Of a DNA stretch of 64,000 nt, positions 23,751 to 36,300 are shown one piece after another. Within the stretch, counting starts at the first letter, position 1, and the number at the start of each line of letters is the position of its first letter. The notes under the pieces were generated by a model. It saw only the letters and a list, made by a program, of their open reading frames with translations. It did no database searches and was not told the origin of the DNA. The position numbers and the translations under genes were made by a program. This DNA is from Marchantia polymorpha subsp. ruderalis (taxonomy: Eukaryota > Streptophyta > Marchantiopsida > Marchantiales > Marchantiaceae): NCBI GenBank assembly GCA_037833965.1, contig AP031351.1, positions 28,780,501 to 28,844,500 of the forward strand. Direction: 5' to 3'.

Positions 23751-26700
23751 AGCGACATCCACGCAGGTGTCTTAAGAACTCAACCCAAGGATTCAGACTA
23801 AGGTCACTCTGACAAACTTGTCCTTATAGATAATAGCATTTTCCGACATGGCCACACCAACCTCATGTTCCGATGTCAAATTAAACTCCAAAACCACTTC
23901 AAGCATTCTCCTTCTCTTTGAAGGCAGATAATGGGTTTGGGATTTGGTTTCTATGTATGACCTGCAGCCAGAAGGCGTTGCAGACTTATAAGACGTAAGA
24001 GAAGGATGTAAAATAAGTTGCAGTGTAGAAACTTTTATCCCATGCACTTGTAAATGCCAACTGGTATGTCACCGTGGGCATGTGTGAGAAACGTCTAGTA
24101 CATCGTATAAATCCCATCATTGATGAGATACTAATTCTGGCTATGGAAAAGCCATTACATTCACTCTGATCTGCCCGACTCAGTAAAAATATAGCGAACA
24201 AGATGATTCAGTCATGCAGCAGTAATTCTACCGAAAGGAAATCTTAACAAACAGCGATTGATAGAAATCACTCTGACTATCAGACTTGTTAGTGCTTGTA
24301 TAGTGAGACTATCATAGTGGGAGACGATTGAGGGGAGCTTCCAAGACTAATTATGTGGCACTTAGGCATTATTAAGATGTAGACACTTAATGCTCGAGTC
24401 ATACTGTAGAGGGATTAGCTTGAGACATGACATGGGAGTTCCAATCATGGACAAAAGTACTTGAAATCTGTAAGAGTGCAGAGTTTGGGACAGTGGGGAC
24501 TCGAGAAGGCAGATCAAGAGTTCAGGTGAGAATGGAAATCATGAGAAATAGAGTCAGATGTGATTTGGAGGAAGTAGATCCTGTTCAGAGTTTTGACAGA
24601 CGGTGGTGGAGATGGACTAATATAATTGCTCGGTTAGAAGGACATTCCACTGGAGGTAACAGGAGATAAAAGGTATGAGTTCGAGTTTAGACTATGACTT
24701 CTGGCTGCAGACTATGCAGTGCAGAGTCGAGACGTATTTAGTTCGAGATTCAGTTGATCTACACGATACTTTTCATATTGTACTTATTGTTGACCTCAAT
24801 GTCATATGAGCATATGAGTCTCAACGAGACGCTAATCAGTGTAGGTTACTAAGTTTCGGACAAGTATGAGAGTCTTGAGAGTCACATGCATATGCTGTTG
24901 GAAACTGGGAAGACCTGCGAAGAGGCAAAACCAGGAACATGCATCCATCGACTATCTGCCGCTTGGCACTTCAAGAAAGCGGAGAGAGAAATGGATGTGG
25001 AATAGAGAGCTTCCTCCCCTAGGAAGAAAATACGGGTTCCAAGCTGCTGCTTAACAATACGATTTCAAAGGCACCGCCCATTACAAGCAGCACGACAGTA
25101 TCTCCCTCGACCTTTTTTGTGGTTCAGCGGAGAGAGCAACGGAAGGATTGCAAGAAGAACAACAGAGAGTAACTGCAAACTTTTTCATATGATTGTTCAG
25201 AACGTATTATTTATTTATCTCAAGGCTAACATGAGTGGCCTTTGCCGTGTGTCAGATTTTCGATTCCAAGGAACCGGCAGGAACAATCTTTCAACAGTCC
25301 AGGCAGAACCACAAGATTCCAGACAAATGGCGAGAGAGTGGAGCTCAAAATGAAAGTCATGATTGATCGTATCAAATAAGCGACCGACCAAGTTTTGGAT
25401 GACAAAGCAAGGGACATCAAACTGATTACATCTACGATTATGGTTTATCACGACCTTCCCGTTAAGAACTACTGCATGTTCGTATCGAGCGTCCTTAAGA
25501 ATATGACAGTAGCCGGTCGTTAGGGTAGTCCGGGATGTGGAGAAAGGGATCAACAGAACCAAATTGATCATGAGGCGTGACCAAATTATGAAGCAGCTGA
25601 TGGCATTTTGCGCTGACGGATTGTTCAAAAGTTTACAGAAGTATTATAAAGCTAGCTTTCCATATCATCACTTGAGGCAATGTAGATTGAAATCTGTAAG
25701 ACTATGCTACTTTGTACGTTAGCTTGTACATCGACCAAATGATCACCAGTTGCAGATGCAAGAGTAAAAGCACTAAAAGAGATTCAGATAACACGAACAA
25801 TCACCAACTGTCCACTCGGAAAGAAGGTAAACAAGAGTTATGACAATTTTGTAACTTACTTGCAAGATTTGAGGAGGAAGAACCCTTGTGCAACAACTAT
25901 ACATACACGGAAATTCAAAAGAGTAAAACCACCAAGGTACATATTCCAATGAAGTTTTAAGCAAAACTTCTCTCGCAGAAGCAGCTGAAGACAGCAAAAG
26001 ACGAACTACATGTCATGTTTCCCCATTGAAATCTGGTCTGTCAAAGAATTACCGAAATTTACTGAGCACAAAGTTTGTGCCGATGACATGATTAGAATCG
26101 AAGTCCCGCAACTTCATCAGAATTGAATTCAGTTAGGCAGCAGAAAAAAGAAACCTTCCAGTCCAACAAGTTTGTATGTACATTCTCCTTGTTGTACGTC
26201 GCTCTATATACTCGGGAAGACTGAAGAAAACAGTGCTAAAAACCCCACGAACGATTAACGAACATGAGAGGATGAGTCCATGCATTTGCAGAAAAGCTAT
26301 CTGTGATTTCCTGGAGGATACAAAAAGGTGTGAGCTCCAAATAGCTACTTTGAGACTGAACCTCATTCTACCTTTCTTCCCACAAACCAGAGTGTTTGTT
26401 GACAGTCACAGTGAGTTTAAGAAACTATGAGGTCAGAATCTCTGAAGATACTCACTTCAGGGATACAGATGATCTGCTTTCGTCTCCGAATTGAAGAAAG
26501 TAAGCAATCTGTCTGCAATAAGATCTTCAGGGGTGACCTAGACTACCATCGTTCGTGACAGAGATAAATCTACTGGGTCTACTGTGGCCATTGTTTCCAG
26601 AGTAAGTGAGGACCCTGAGTACAGAAAGATTGAATGTTGTTTTGTCAAGCTATTCAACCAGCAAACAGAAGCACTGGTGTGGCATGCTTTCCTGAGCGTC

Positions 26701-27150
26701 TTGGATACAATGTCAGTCATCGATTGATGCTGTACGCTTTCTGGTCTTTGAACTGAGACCATACCGAGAAGTCTAATGAAGTGCAGAGTGCATTGCTTAA
26801 AAACGGCTATCGGGAATTCCGTGGTTACGCAGGTAGCCATTCTACGGTCAGCTACGGTCACGACTAAAGTACAAGTTCAGAGCGACTCACATTCACATGA
26901 TTCCGACCAATGCGACTGACGTGCATACAATCACAGATCGACCTTTCAATCGCGATAAAACGCAGAAGTGGACAACATTCAGGATTGTAATTGAGGACAT
27001 GATAACTCTCTGGCTCTGACATCCTTGCAACGACTTAGTATCCATGCCTCTAGCCATAAACTCGAATTTTACATCTTCTTATCATTACAGAGCTTCATGA
27101 CTCTCACCTAAGAAACGCCAGACGAGTTCAAACCGTGCCTAGCAAGCGGA
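23750..27150. other. Gene-poor stretch
   Basis: Short frames on both strands; the largest are 137 residues (25215-25628, minus) and 107 residues (26538-26861, minus). None shows a domain I recognise. The stretch may contain decayed retrotransposon sequence, given the copia-like scrap that follows. Confidence 0.35.
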
Positions 27151-27169
27151 TTAGAGACTACAATAAATA

Positions 27170-27400
27170 TGCATCATCCCACAAAGAATTTGCAAACCGA
27201 CAATGCACAAGTTGTGTGTCTTACCTCAAGAGTGGAGTGCAAGAGCAGGAAATTCATATTCCATTTGTCCACAAGCGAATCTGAAAGACTGCGATTATCG
27301 TAAACGGCAAGCCCAATGTTTCCATGTCCAGGACTGGATTTCGAAAGGGCTGAACGTGATCGAGCTTTTCACCAAACACGTGGCATGCAACGAATGCTGA
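27170..27400 (+). pseudogene. Possible Ty1/copia RNase H relic
   Basis: In one frame, TDNAQVVCLTSRVECKSRKFI resembles the copia RNase H segment with its DN, LT and K.R.K.I spacing. After a frame change, GLNVIELFTKHVACNEC resembles the closing 'ADIFTKxL' motif of the same domain. At least one frameshift separates them and no matching reverse transcriptase or LTR could be identified nearby, so this is a weak call. Confidence 0.3.
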
Positions 27401-30400
27401 TTACGATACAGTTGAAAAGTACGTGGAAGTAGCTGAGAGCACACTCCGACAAGCAGAGAGAGAGAAAGGGGTACATCGAGGAAGAGACGTGAGCTCAGTA
27501 GGACCCGAGTCACGCCATCATAAAGTACACGGGCCCACCACGAGGGCCATGGACGCAGCTCTAGACCTTGAGAAGGAGACCCGAATGGCTGACCGATCGA
27601 CGAGGAGGTGGGAGACGATCGAGTCCCGAGAATGAAGTGGTATACATTTCAAGTCAGCAGCACGTCAGTGATCTGGTTAGCAGGACTTGTTCTCTAGCGG
27701 TGCAGGAAGTTTGGGACCTCGCAAGTCGTCGGATTGGCATCGTGCAGTCGATGTCAGAACCACGTTGATGTTGATGAGTTGTTGGCGGCGTTAGGAAATT
27801 GTGGTCCACCAGCCGCACCAGCAGCAGCAGCAGCAGGAGGACTGCCTCTTCCCCGCAAAATGTTCTTCATTCCCTTGACTGATTGAGGGGATCGGCCACT
27901 GGATTCTGGAAGGGAGAAAGACGAAAGACTTGGTGGATCGGCAGATCCGTGGCCAGACGATTGCAAGGCTGGGACAATGGCATTTCTAGACGGACAGTCT
28001 GTCCTCGCCCAAGCCCGGAGCTGTAGATTTGGTTGGTCGGCTCGGATGACCCTCTGTTGAAAACTATCGCACAATAAGAGTCGTAGGTTTTACTCCACGA
28101 TTCCGACTTTCTAATCACTTCCGCTGCCTCTCATGCAATCGGTGGTACTCTCTCCAGTACCTGGTGATGGATCTACCACTGCCACAGCTGAGAACAGTCG
28201 TTTGAAGTTACCATCAGAACAGATCCTCGCGACGTCAGCTTCATGTGAAGGATGTTGTAACAGAACCTCTCATGACATCGATATTCTACAAATCCATGTG
28301 AATAAATAAATCCTGCTGAGACCCACTTTTCAACATGAATATCATCAAAGAAGACTTACGCGAGACCCAAGCCTCACGGGTGATAATGGTGAAAGAGTTT
28401 CTGGGATTTTCCTGGACCTCAATCTCCACGTGTCCACGTCAAGGTAATGTTGTGAAGCCTGTCTATCCAACAGCGTGAGCAAAAGAGTATTGGGATAGGC
28501 TGGAAATTAATTTGGACGAGAGAAATGGATCATCCAGCAGTAATGATGAATTTTGAGCTCGGTAAATCTATTTAGCAGATACTTTGAGGCGTCCAGATGT
28601 ACTCACTTTCGTGACAGAAAGTGCAACTGAAAACTGCGAAACTCGTTTGTTTCTCGGTTCTGACCATTGGGAAACTGAAAATATAATTAAGTTCCAACAT
28701 GCTTGCTAGAGCTTTAAGAAAAGCTTGGAAGCTGGAGAGGACTGAAAGCGCGTCAGGAACGTAAACAGCTCGCCGAAAGTGAGCAACTTACACAAGGCGA
28801 ATAATTATGAACAGTCTGCTTTCGGTGGGGAACTAACCTCTATAAGCAGGCGGTCGTAGAGGTGGAAGAGATGGAATGTATGGGTTGAAGAAAATGCTGC
28901 ACTGATTGACAAGTGTATATGTGCAATGTTCAAAATATCTGGGCTTGCGGTTGATGTCTCGCTCATCAACTTTGATGCGGAATGCTGGACGCCGATATGG
29001 TATCAGCATAAGGTTCATGCTGGTCGGGCGGGTGCTTCATCTTCACTTCTGCCCACGCACGCACGCGGACTTTCAACAGAACGAAAGATTCATTTCTCTA
29101 ACAAAGTTCTGTATGCTTTCCGTGAGCAGTGAATCAGATTTCCATGCCGGATTGACCAGTATTCTGGAGGACGCTGGAGGCCGGCATCGAGTGGCTCAAG
29201 TACAAACTTTATGCTCACTTCGAACCTGCACTTTTTTCTTAGTGACTTTCGGCAAAGCAAAGAAGAAAGAGACCATACCTGCATCTTAACCTCAGCGAAA
29301 CTTCTCGCGATTGAGCTTTCTCTGCGTGCTGTCATCTGCGTTTTTGACCACTTCTTGATACATGCTCAGGCCTCGGAACCATGGCCCACCAGGATGGGAG
29401 CAATGAAATGCTCAAATGAGTTCATATCTTTATCTGGGTTTTGTCTGATCGACATCGTCCGCCCTAGACTAGAAACACAATTTTCTTGGAATTTCAAGGT
29501 CAGGAGTACGGGCCACAAAGTCCGAGGACACTGACTCATTGTTCCAAAAGTAAAGATACCGAGGAGGATCCAGAGATGAAAGCCCGTGAGGCCCACACGG
29601 TGTGATGCCGCCCCAGGCAGATAATAGTGAACAAGTTTCTCGCAGGAGATTTAATCTCGATACATGTACAGCGAGAGACTCGCAGACTTCGGCAAGGGAT
29701 CTGAACCAGAAAAAACATGAGCACTCTTTGCATCACTACCAAATTTCCTCTGTTCTAAAAGTGCTCATTCGAAACTTGATGCATATACTACACCAATATA
29801 ACATTGCACATAAAAAATGAATGAGCTCATGTTTTTCCAAACCGAAGTAAAGTAGGACTGTTGAATCGACGTCCATGCACGTGTGGGCTGGAGAACTCCT
29901 CAGGCAGGGAATCGGGATGGCAAAGGACAAAGCACTGACCCCGTGCTCGAAGTAGCACAGAGATGTGACCAAGTTTAGCCACAAGGCAGAGGAGAGTGGA
30001 AACCGGGAGCTCAAGAGGGCCCGGTCGTGAGGTGTAACTGCAAGATACATCGTCATCCAGAGTACAGATTCTCTACACTGTACTTGTCTATGTTGATATT
30101 TGAGTTGATGTGACATTTTGATTGGAAGAGGTGAATCCATGTGAGCATCAGATAACATCCATGAACAGGAACATGTGAGTCCTTGCCAGTTCACTTTTAC
30201 TGAGAAAATCTGATCAGTTTACTATTTCGTGCGAGATTTCTGCGAGTTTTCTAGTTTATGTGAGCAATCCCAAATGCCGGAAGCTGTTTGGGATCGGCTT
30301 TTGCAAATTAAGATATAGCTCGCTGTAAAGCTACAGTTAGTCTAATTTATTGGATCCAGATAAGAGTGTGATAATGAACTATAGAATACGAGTTTCCTCT

Positions 30401-33400
30401 ATATGTCTATGATGCAGCTCTTGTCAGTTTGTTGTGCAAAAAAATCTTGACCGAAGTTTTGCACGTTTACAGTTCAGCTACAGAACCTACAAAATACGTG
30501 TGTGCTCTATTGTCTCCAAGTGTTGGTCACCCATTCTCACTCATTGCCGGAGGAAAACAAGGAGCTTGAAGATTACCATGAAAGACGTGATTGCGCAATG
30601 GCATCAATTGGTGGTAGCCCACATCAGAGTTTATATACACCAAGTGTGGAGAAAGTGTGGTAGGTTTCAGTTGACATGATTAATTTTGTGTTAGATTTCT
30701 GTACAAGTTCGCTTTGAATCGCCCAAGAAGAAAGAGAGAGTATGTGAATGGAAGCCCTGAAAGGAGACTTCTGCCTCATCCATGTATCATTCCAATGGGT
30801 AGTTTATGAACTACCCATTAGAAACCGAAAAGATGTGTAGCCTGACTAGAAGAAAAAATACTTTATGAGAAAAACAAATTGAGGTGGGTATCTCTCTAAT
30901 TGTACAACTTTATGCCGCCTTGAAAATCATGCTCAGTAGTTATCATTTATATCTGGTGAAAATCGTAATGGATTTATAGTAGTGACCAAGTGACGAGAAC
31001 CTTGATTGCGAAGAATGTTTGCACACAAAGTTACTTCTTAAAACGCCGTAACTCTGCTTGCAAGGCATTATCTGCTTGCACAGTAAGAGAGTACCTGACC
31101 ATAGTTTTGCAATTTATTACGATTACTGCTCTGGGTTTGTGACATGGACCAGGCGTTTTACTGCTGTCACTACTTCTCAATTCTCGAGGCCATAGTGTAT
31201 GTGAGAAAAACTCACATATGTTTCTCTCTTGGTTCCTTGAACGGTGGACGCGTCTTGCTTATGGCAGGAGGCGCAAGACTGGCAGTGCAAGGTGAGATTT
31301 GAATAACACACCGAGACTTGATGCTGCTACTCGGGCCTCAGAAGGGCACTCGAAGTGGACCGAATATGTGCAACCATTATACCAAAGTGCACAGTGTCAG
31401 GAATATTGGACTTAATAGTGGCATGAACTGACTGTCACTAATTTGGTACTTCTAACAATTTGCGTTGTCGGATTTTGTGCACGGGCCTCAAACGTACGGA
31501 TTTGTGGTAAGCATGACACGACATGTCTTGTTGGGTGGCATGAGTCGACTCTCATTCCTCCGCAGGTGCGGAACATGCTTTCTTACGAGGGCATGTTAGA
31601 GTAGCTCAACATTTTACACATGCGAAGCGCCGGATTGTAAAGGATCAGCCATACACATTTTGCAGACGTATGAGTGGTTGTAAGGTGTGCATGCACGAGA
31701 CAATTTAGGTCTGTTCGCCCAAGCCAAGCAGCCACAGACGAGTCGCCCCCGGACTCTGGTAGGGTGACATATTCTAATTATGAAGGAGATAATCGTAGCC
31801 AGCAGCTCCTTTTTGTCAGTCCCAATGCATAAATAGTATGAGAGGCTGCTGCTTCATTGGCTGATCTTCTGCTTGTTTCAGAACAAGCGAATCGCAAACC
31901 ATAAAGATGTCAAGAGGTTGACTTGATGGGGCTCGAAACACCCGGAAGATTAGGACACTAAAGAGCAGTGGAGACTAGAAATTGACTGTCGAATTAAGCC
32001 TGACACTTTGAATCAAGGAAATAATGCAGTTGCTAAAATCCTTCACATGATAAAAGTGGTAACTCCTGTCGTCCAGCATTACTCGTGTCAGCAGAAGAAG
32101 TCCAGGCAATCACATTGCCCATAACTCTTTGAAAAGAATCGACAAAACACAGAGACATAAATCGACTATGCATCGAGGTCATGCATGCGACATAGGTGAA
32201 CGTGCAGTGGTCAGAGAAGAGCACCTGAGACAAGTGGGCGAATCCTCGTTAGACCTGAAACGAGGCAAATGTCAACCACTGGAAGAGTGAGGGAGACATC
32301 GTAATGAGAATGAAAACGTATAATGAACAAGCAGACATGAGGATAAGACTCTGCAACGGAGATCCAAACAAAGGCTGCGCCTGTAGCTTTGATTCAGGGT
32401 AGGAAATTAACTTTCACATGACTACTGTCTGGAATGGCTGATATTCTGTCGTAAAATACCAAAAGCTCTCGAAACCTTTTCCAAGTTAGTCTTCCACTTT
32501 GGCAGGAAAGTAAACACATCGAATTTTACTGACTCGTAGCTGGTAAAGTGTAACCTTGTTGCCGAGCTCAAATGAATGCCCTTCTCACATACATAAAATC
32601 GTCGCCCCTAACTGGATGTAAAGACACAACAACAAAAATAATGTTGGAACATCAATCTTGAACTTTGAGTGAAGATTTCCAAATCTACCAGGAGAAAAAA
32701 ATCGGCACTGTTTTCGAATTTAGGAAAACGGATCAACTTAAGAAATTACCTAAAAGATAAACAGTTTGCTACTGCAAAGATGCCACATGGTCATTGAGGT
32801 TTCCAGGGAAAAATGTTTATGTTATCTCTCCTGATTATAGGAGATGTAAGTAAGCGAAAACTGATACTTATACGACTCAAAACGACGAATCCATACATCT
32901 GCAGAACTAGCTGATTTCAAATTACGAGCAAAAAACCTTGGAGAAGAGAGGCCTTCCCATTGACCTTCCAGAACATTTAAGTGAAGACAATGGCAACTGA
33001 TTCTCACATCCCTTTTGAGCCTTCAGCCCTTGATTAGAGTACCCGTTTGTTCTCCGTTTCTGGTGACATACACCAAACCGAAACCTGGGTATAATTTCGT
33101 ATGACTCTAATATTAACGATCCCGATTGACGATATGAAATTCCAGTTTTACACAAGGCATGAAATAATCTCATGTCTAGCCTATCCGATTTTACCGTTCA
33201 CAACATCCACTCACCAAGTGGTCAAATGAAGGATGAAGGATGAATCATTCAATGTGCCAATTAATATTTCACACAGATACTGGAACTTTATTTTTGAAAC
33301 CCCGTAATATTCCAGAATGATGGACAACTGATCCACATCTAATTGGATGCAAGATTGAATCTTATCCTTTTCTCATGAAAAACCTGGTGAATTAGGATTG

Positions 33401-36300
33401 TAGGGAAACACCATACAGACAACAACCAGAGCATGAGCTCAATGATTCACCTGTTTCTGACAGTAAAGCCTTGATTGTGAGAAACATTATTGCTTACTCG
33501 ATCCAACAAATGCCAGCTGTGAGCACTAGGACTGTATACAGGCATTTGAAACGCCGCTTAGAACGAAACGAGTTTACGCTCGACCGTCTCCTTTAGTTCA
33601 AATGTAAATACCTTCTTTCCGAGCAAGAGAGAAGAACGACCCAGATACATAGGACAATTGCAATGGGATTAAAAAATATGGACAGTGGATGCAGATCTTG
33701 AAAAAAAAAATTGTGATTGAAATTCATTCCCTATCAACAGATTGTTTACCCGAAGGCTTAGTATCCTTCAGTAGCTACTAATCAATGAATAAACAATCTT
33801 TTGCCATGATAAAAAGAAACATGTTAGCTTAGAGAACTAAGTCTTTTGATGGCAAAGAGACTTTACACGAACAAAAAATCTAGATATTATATAACTCTAC
33901 AACAGCTTAACCCATTAGAAAAAACTCCAGGTACCGTAGGCTCTGCAAAGACGCATGTTGAAAAGAGAGAAAAATTCCAGATCTTGAATAGAAAGTTCCG
34001 AGGAAAGGAGAAGACTAGGGAGAAAATATGGGAACAATCTCCAGCATAAAAAAATTGATTCTATACAAGGGGAGAGGTGGAAAGCAGATACCAAGAAAGA
34101 AAAGATACTGTCCATTGAGTGGATGGGAGTGGGGAAGCTTGAAGGCCAAGAGGTCTGTCATGGCATGAGGATATGATGACAGTCTAAGAACAGAGAGATT
34201 GTTTTCAGGGTCGTCGAAAAGTATGATTCACGGATGTTTCAGAGGATTTTGGAGTGATCAGAGTTGGAATCAAATATTCTCTTTCGAATGGCATTAGTGC
34301 TCTCGGACAAGGAACAAAGCAGAACCACAAGTAATTTGTAGTCCATCTTCCTCCTTGCAATGTGAGTCACGAAGATTCTGTTTTATACCCTCATCTTCTG
34401 TTGATACACATTATCCGCTTGCGGATACTTTGAGGACCTCGACTTCGGTGCCCACAACTTGATCTGTAAAGGAAAGGTGCAACGGACGATCTGACAAAAG
34501 AAGATCTGAAAATGCTGGAAGTCATGACTGTATCTTCTGGTCGCTTCACTGGCCACAGTTAACTTGATGGAGCTGGTTTTCTTGACTCAGCCAGCCAGTT
34601 GTAAAACTTTGCTACTTCTCTAAGTAAGGCCCACTAGGTCTCTATCGTGAAGAGCGTCTAAGTATAAAATTAACAAATGTTGCCATTGTAGAAAAGCGAA
34701 CAAAAGAATAGAAAGAGCCTTTCAACCATGGATGAAACTAAGCATGTAATATATGCCTCAGACCAAAAATGGCTGCTAAGACTAATTATTTTAGAAAAAA
34801 ATTAATTTTTGAATTTTGTTGAGAATTTTTTCTTAAAAAAACATATAGTTCAGTAGAGATGAAGAGAAATATTGTAATTTATCTTAAAGATCATACATAC
34901 TATGCTCAAAAAGTGATAATGAGATTAGCTTCCTACCGAATTTGAAATAACTAAGATCAGAAACCTCAAGATTTATTCATAAATTATTTCAAAGTAATCA
35001 TGAGATTGCAAGCAATTGTATCATACAAATGTATGTACCTATTAGCCATCTCGCTCTATTCTTATTGAAATTGAAAACATAGAATACTATCGACACTTGG
35101 ATATAAGCATTACCTTGGTTAGACCAGACATTGTCCAATGCTTTATTTGTATTGTTCACATTAAGTATGCGTTATGAGTTTTTCCTCGTCTTCTCAGCAT
35201 AGGATCCATGTTACGTTAGCTAGAGAAACAGTCGTACTCCCTGGGTATGGTAGTTGAACAATAAAAGGAAATTTGTGATGTGTCTTGGGTAACTTTGTGA
35301 AATGAGAAATATAAAAGCAAATCTCTGCAATACACAATGATGATATCTTGTTTGCGAACATGTTATATACCCTCAACAACCTGGTAATGTGAGACACTGA
35401 AATACTTGTCATCAGTGTATATAGTGCACCTTTTGTAACTGTCTGCAGTAGAAGTTGACCATCTTCCACAGTTGGTAGTCTTTTGCATGTAACTTGGACA
35501 GAACACTTTAATGAGAATCACAAGCAAATTGAGTGGCGTGTTGAGCCCTGATACTTCAGCAGGACTATAGGACAAAGTTACTGACTCAAAGAGGGCCTCG
35601 AAGCCAGAGCTTTCTTGTGTTGTTCTTGACGTGGTTCTCTAAATAAGGCAAGTGACTATGTTTTCAGCAGTTCGTACATATAGGAACGAAAAGACAAAGA
35701 GACACGAATCATAACTTTGATGTTAGCATCTCACCTCTTTAGAGATGACCATGTACAGAGCCAAACAACTATAGTTGTTTTCCAGTAACAGCATCTTGAC
35801 CTCATCCAGAATTGGTTTCCATCTCTATCTGCCATCAATCTCTACCCTTCCAATTATTACCCAATTCCCTGCGTCGAGTATTTGTATTCAAGACCGGTAC
35901 CAGATTATATCCTTTCCTCTATGAACGCCAGTAGCATTATTACCTCGACAAAAGTCAATACTGTAACGTTTCCTGACCCTCGTCAGTCAGTGCCAGTTTG
36001 CACCTATCAATCAATGAGTACAATTATCGGTCGGGGTAAAATGGTTTGACGACAATGTGTCGAAAATTTAAAGTTTGACCAGAGAGACAATTTTTCTGTG
36101 GGCTCAAAGAGTCCATCTGTAATTCTTTCTAGACTCAGAAATACTTCTTATAGGCCATGAGCAAACAGACTTTTACTTTCATGTCATTGAGCTGTCTAGG
36201 GACGTGTGGTACGCCAATGAATGACTATGGTTCAATATGATTGGAACCAAAACTCCCTAAAGCCTGCACAGGGGACAAGTTAACGTAACTGGCGGTGCTA
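27401..36300. other. Gene-poor stretch
   Basis: About 9 kb with only short frames (127 residues at 28906-29289 plus; 152 residues at 29736-30194 minus), none recognisable. A perfect 11-bp stem with 4-nt loop (AATGGGTAGTT/AACTACCCATT) lies at 30794-30819. Confidence 0.4.
30794..30819. repeat. Small perfect hairpin
   Basis: AATGGGTAGTT is followed by TATG and then AACTACCCATT. No run of T follows it and no gene is adjacent, so a function is not evident. Confidence 0.7.
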
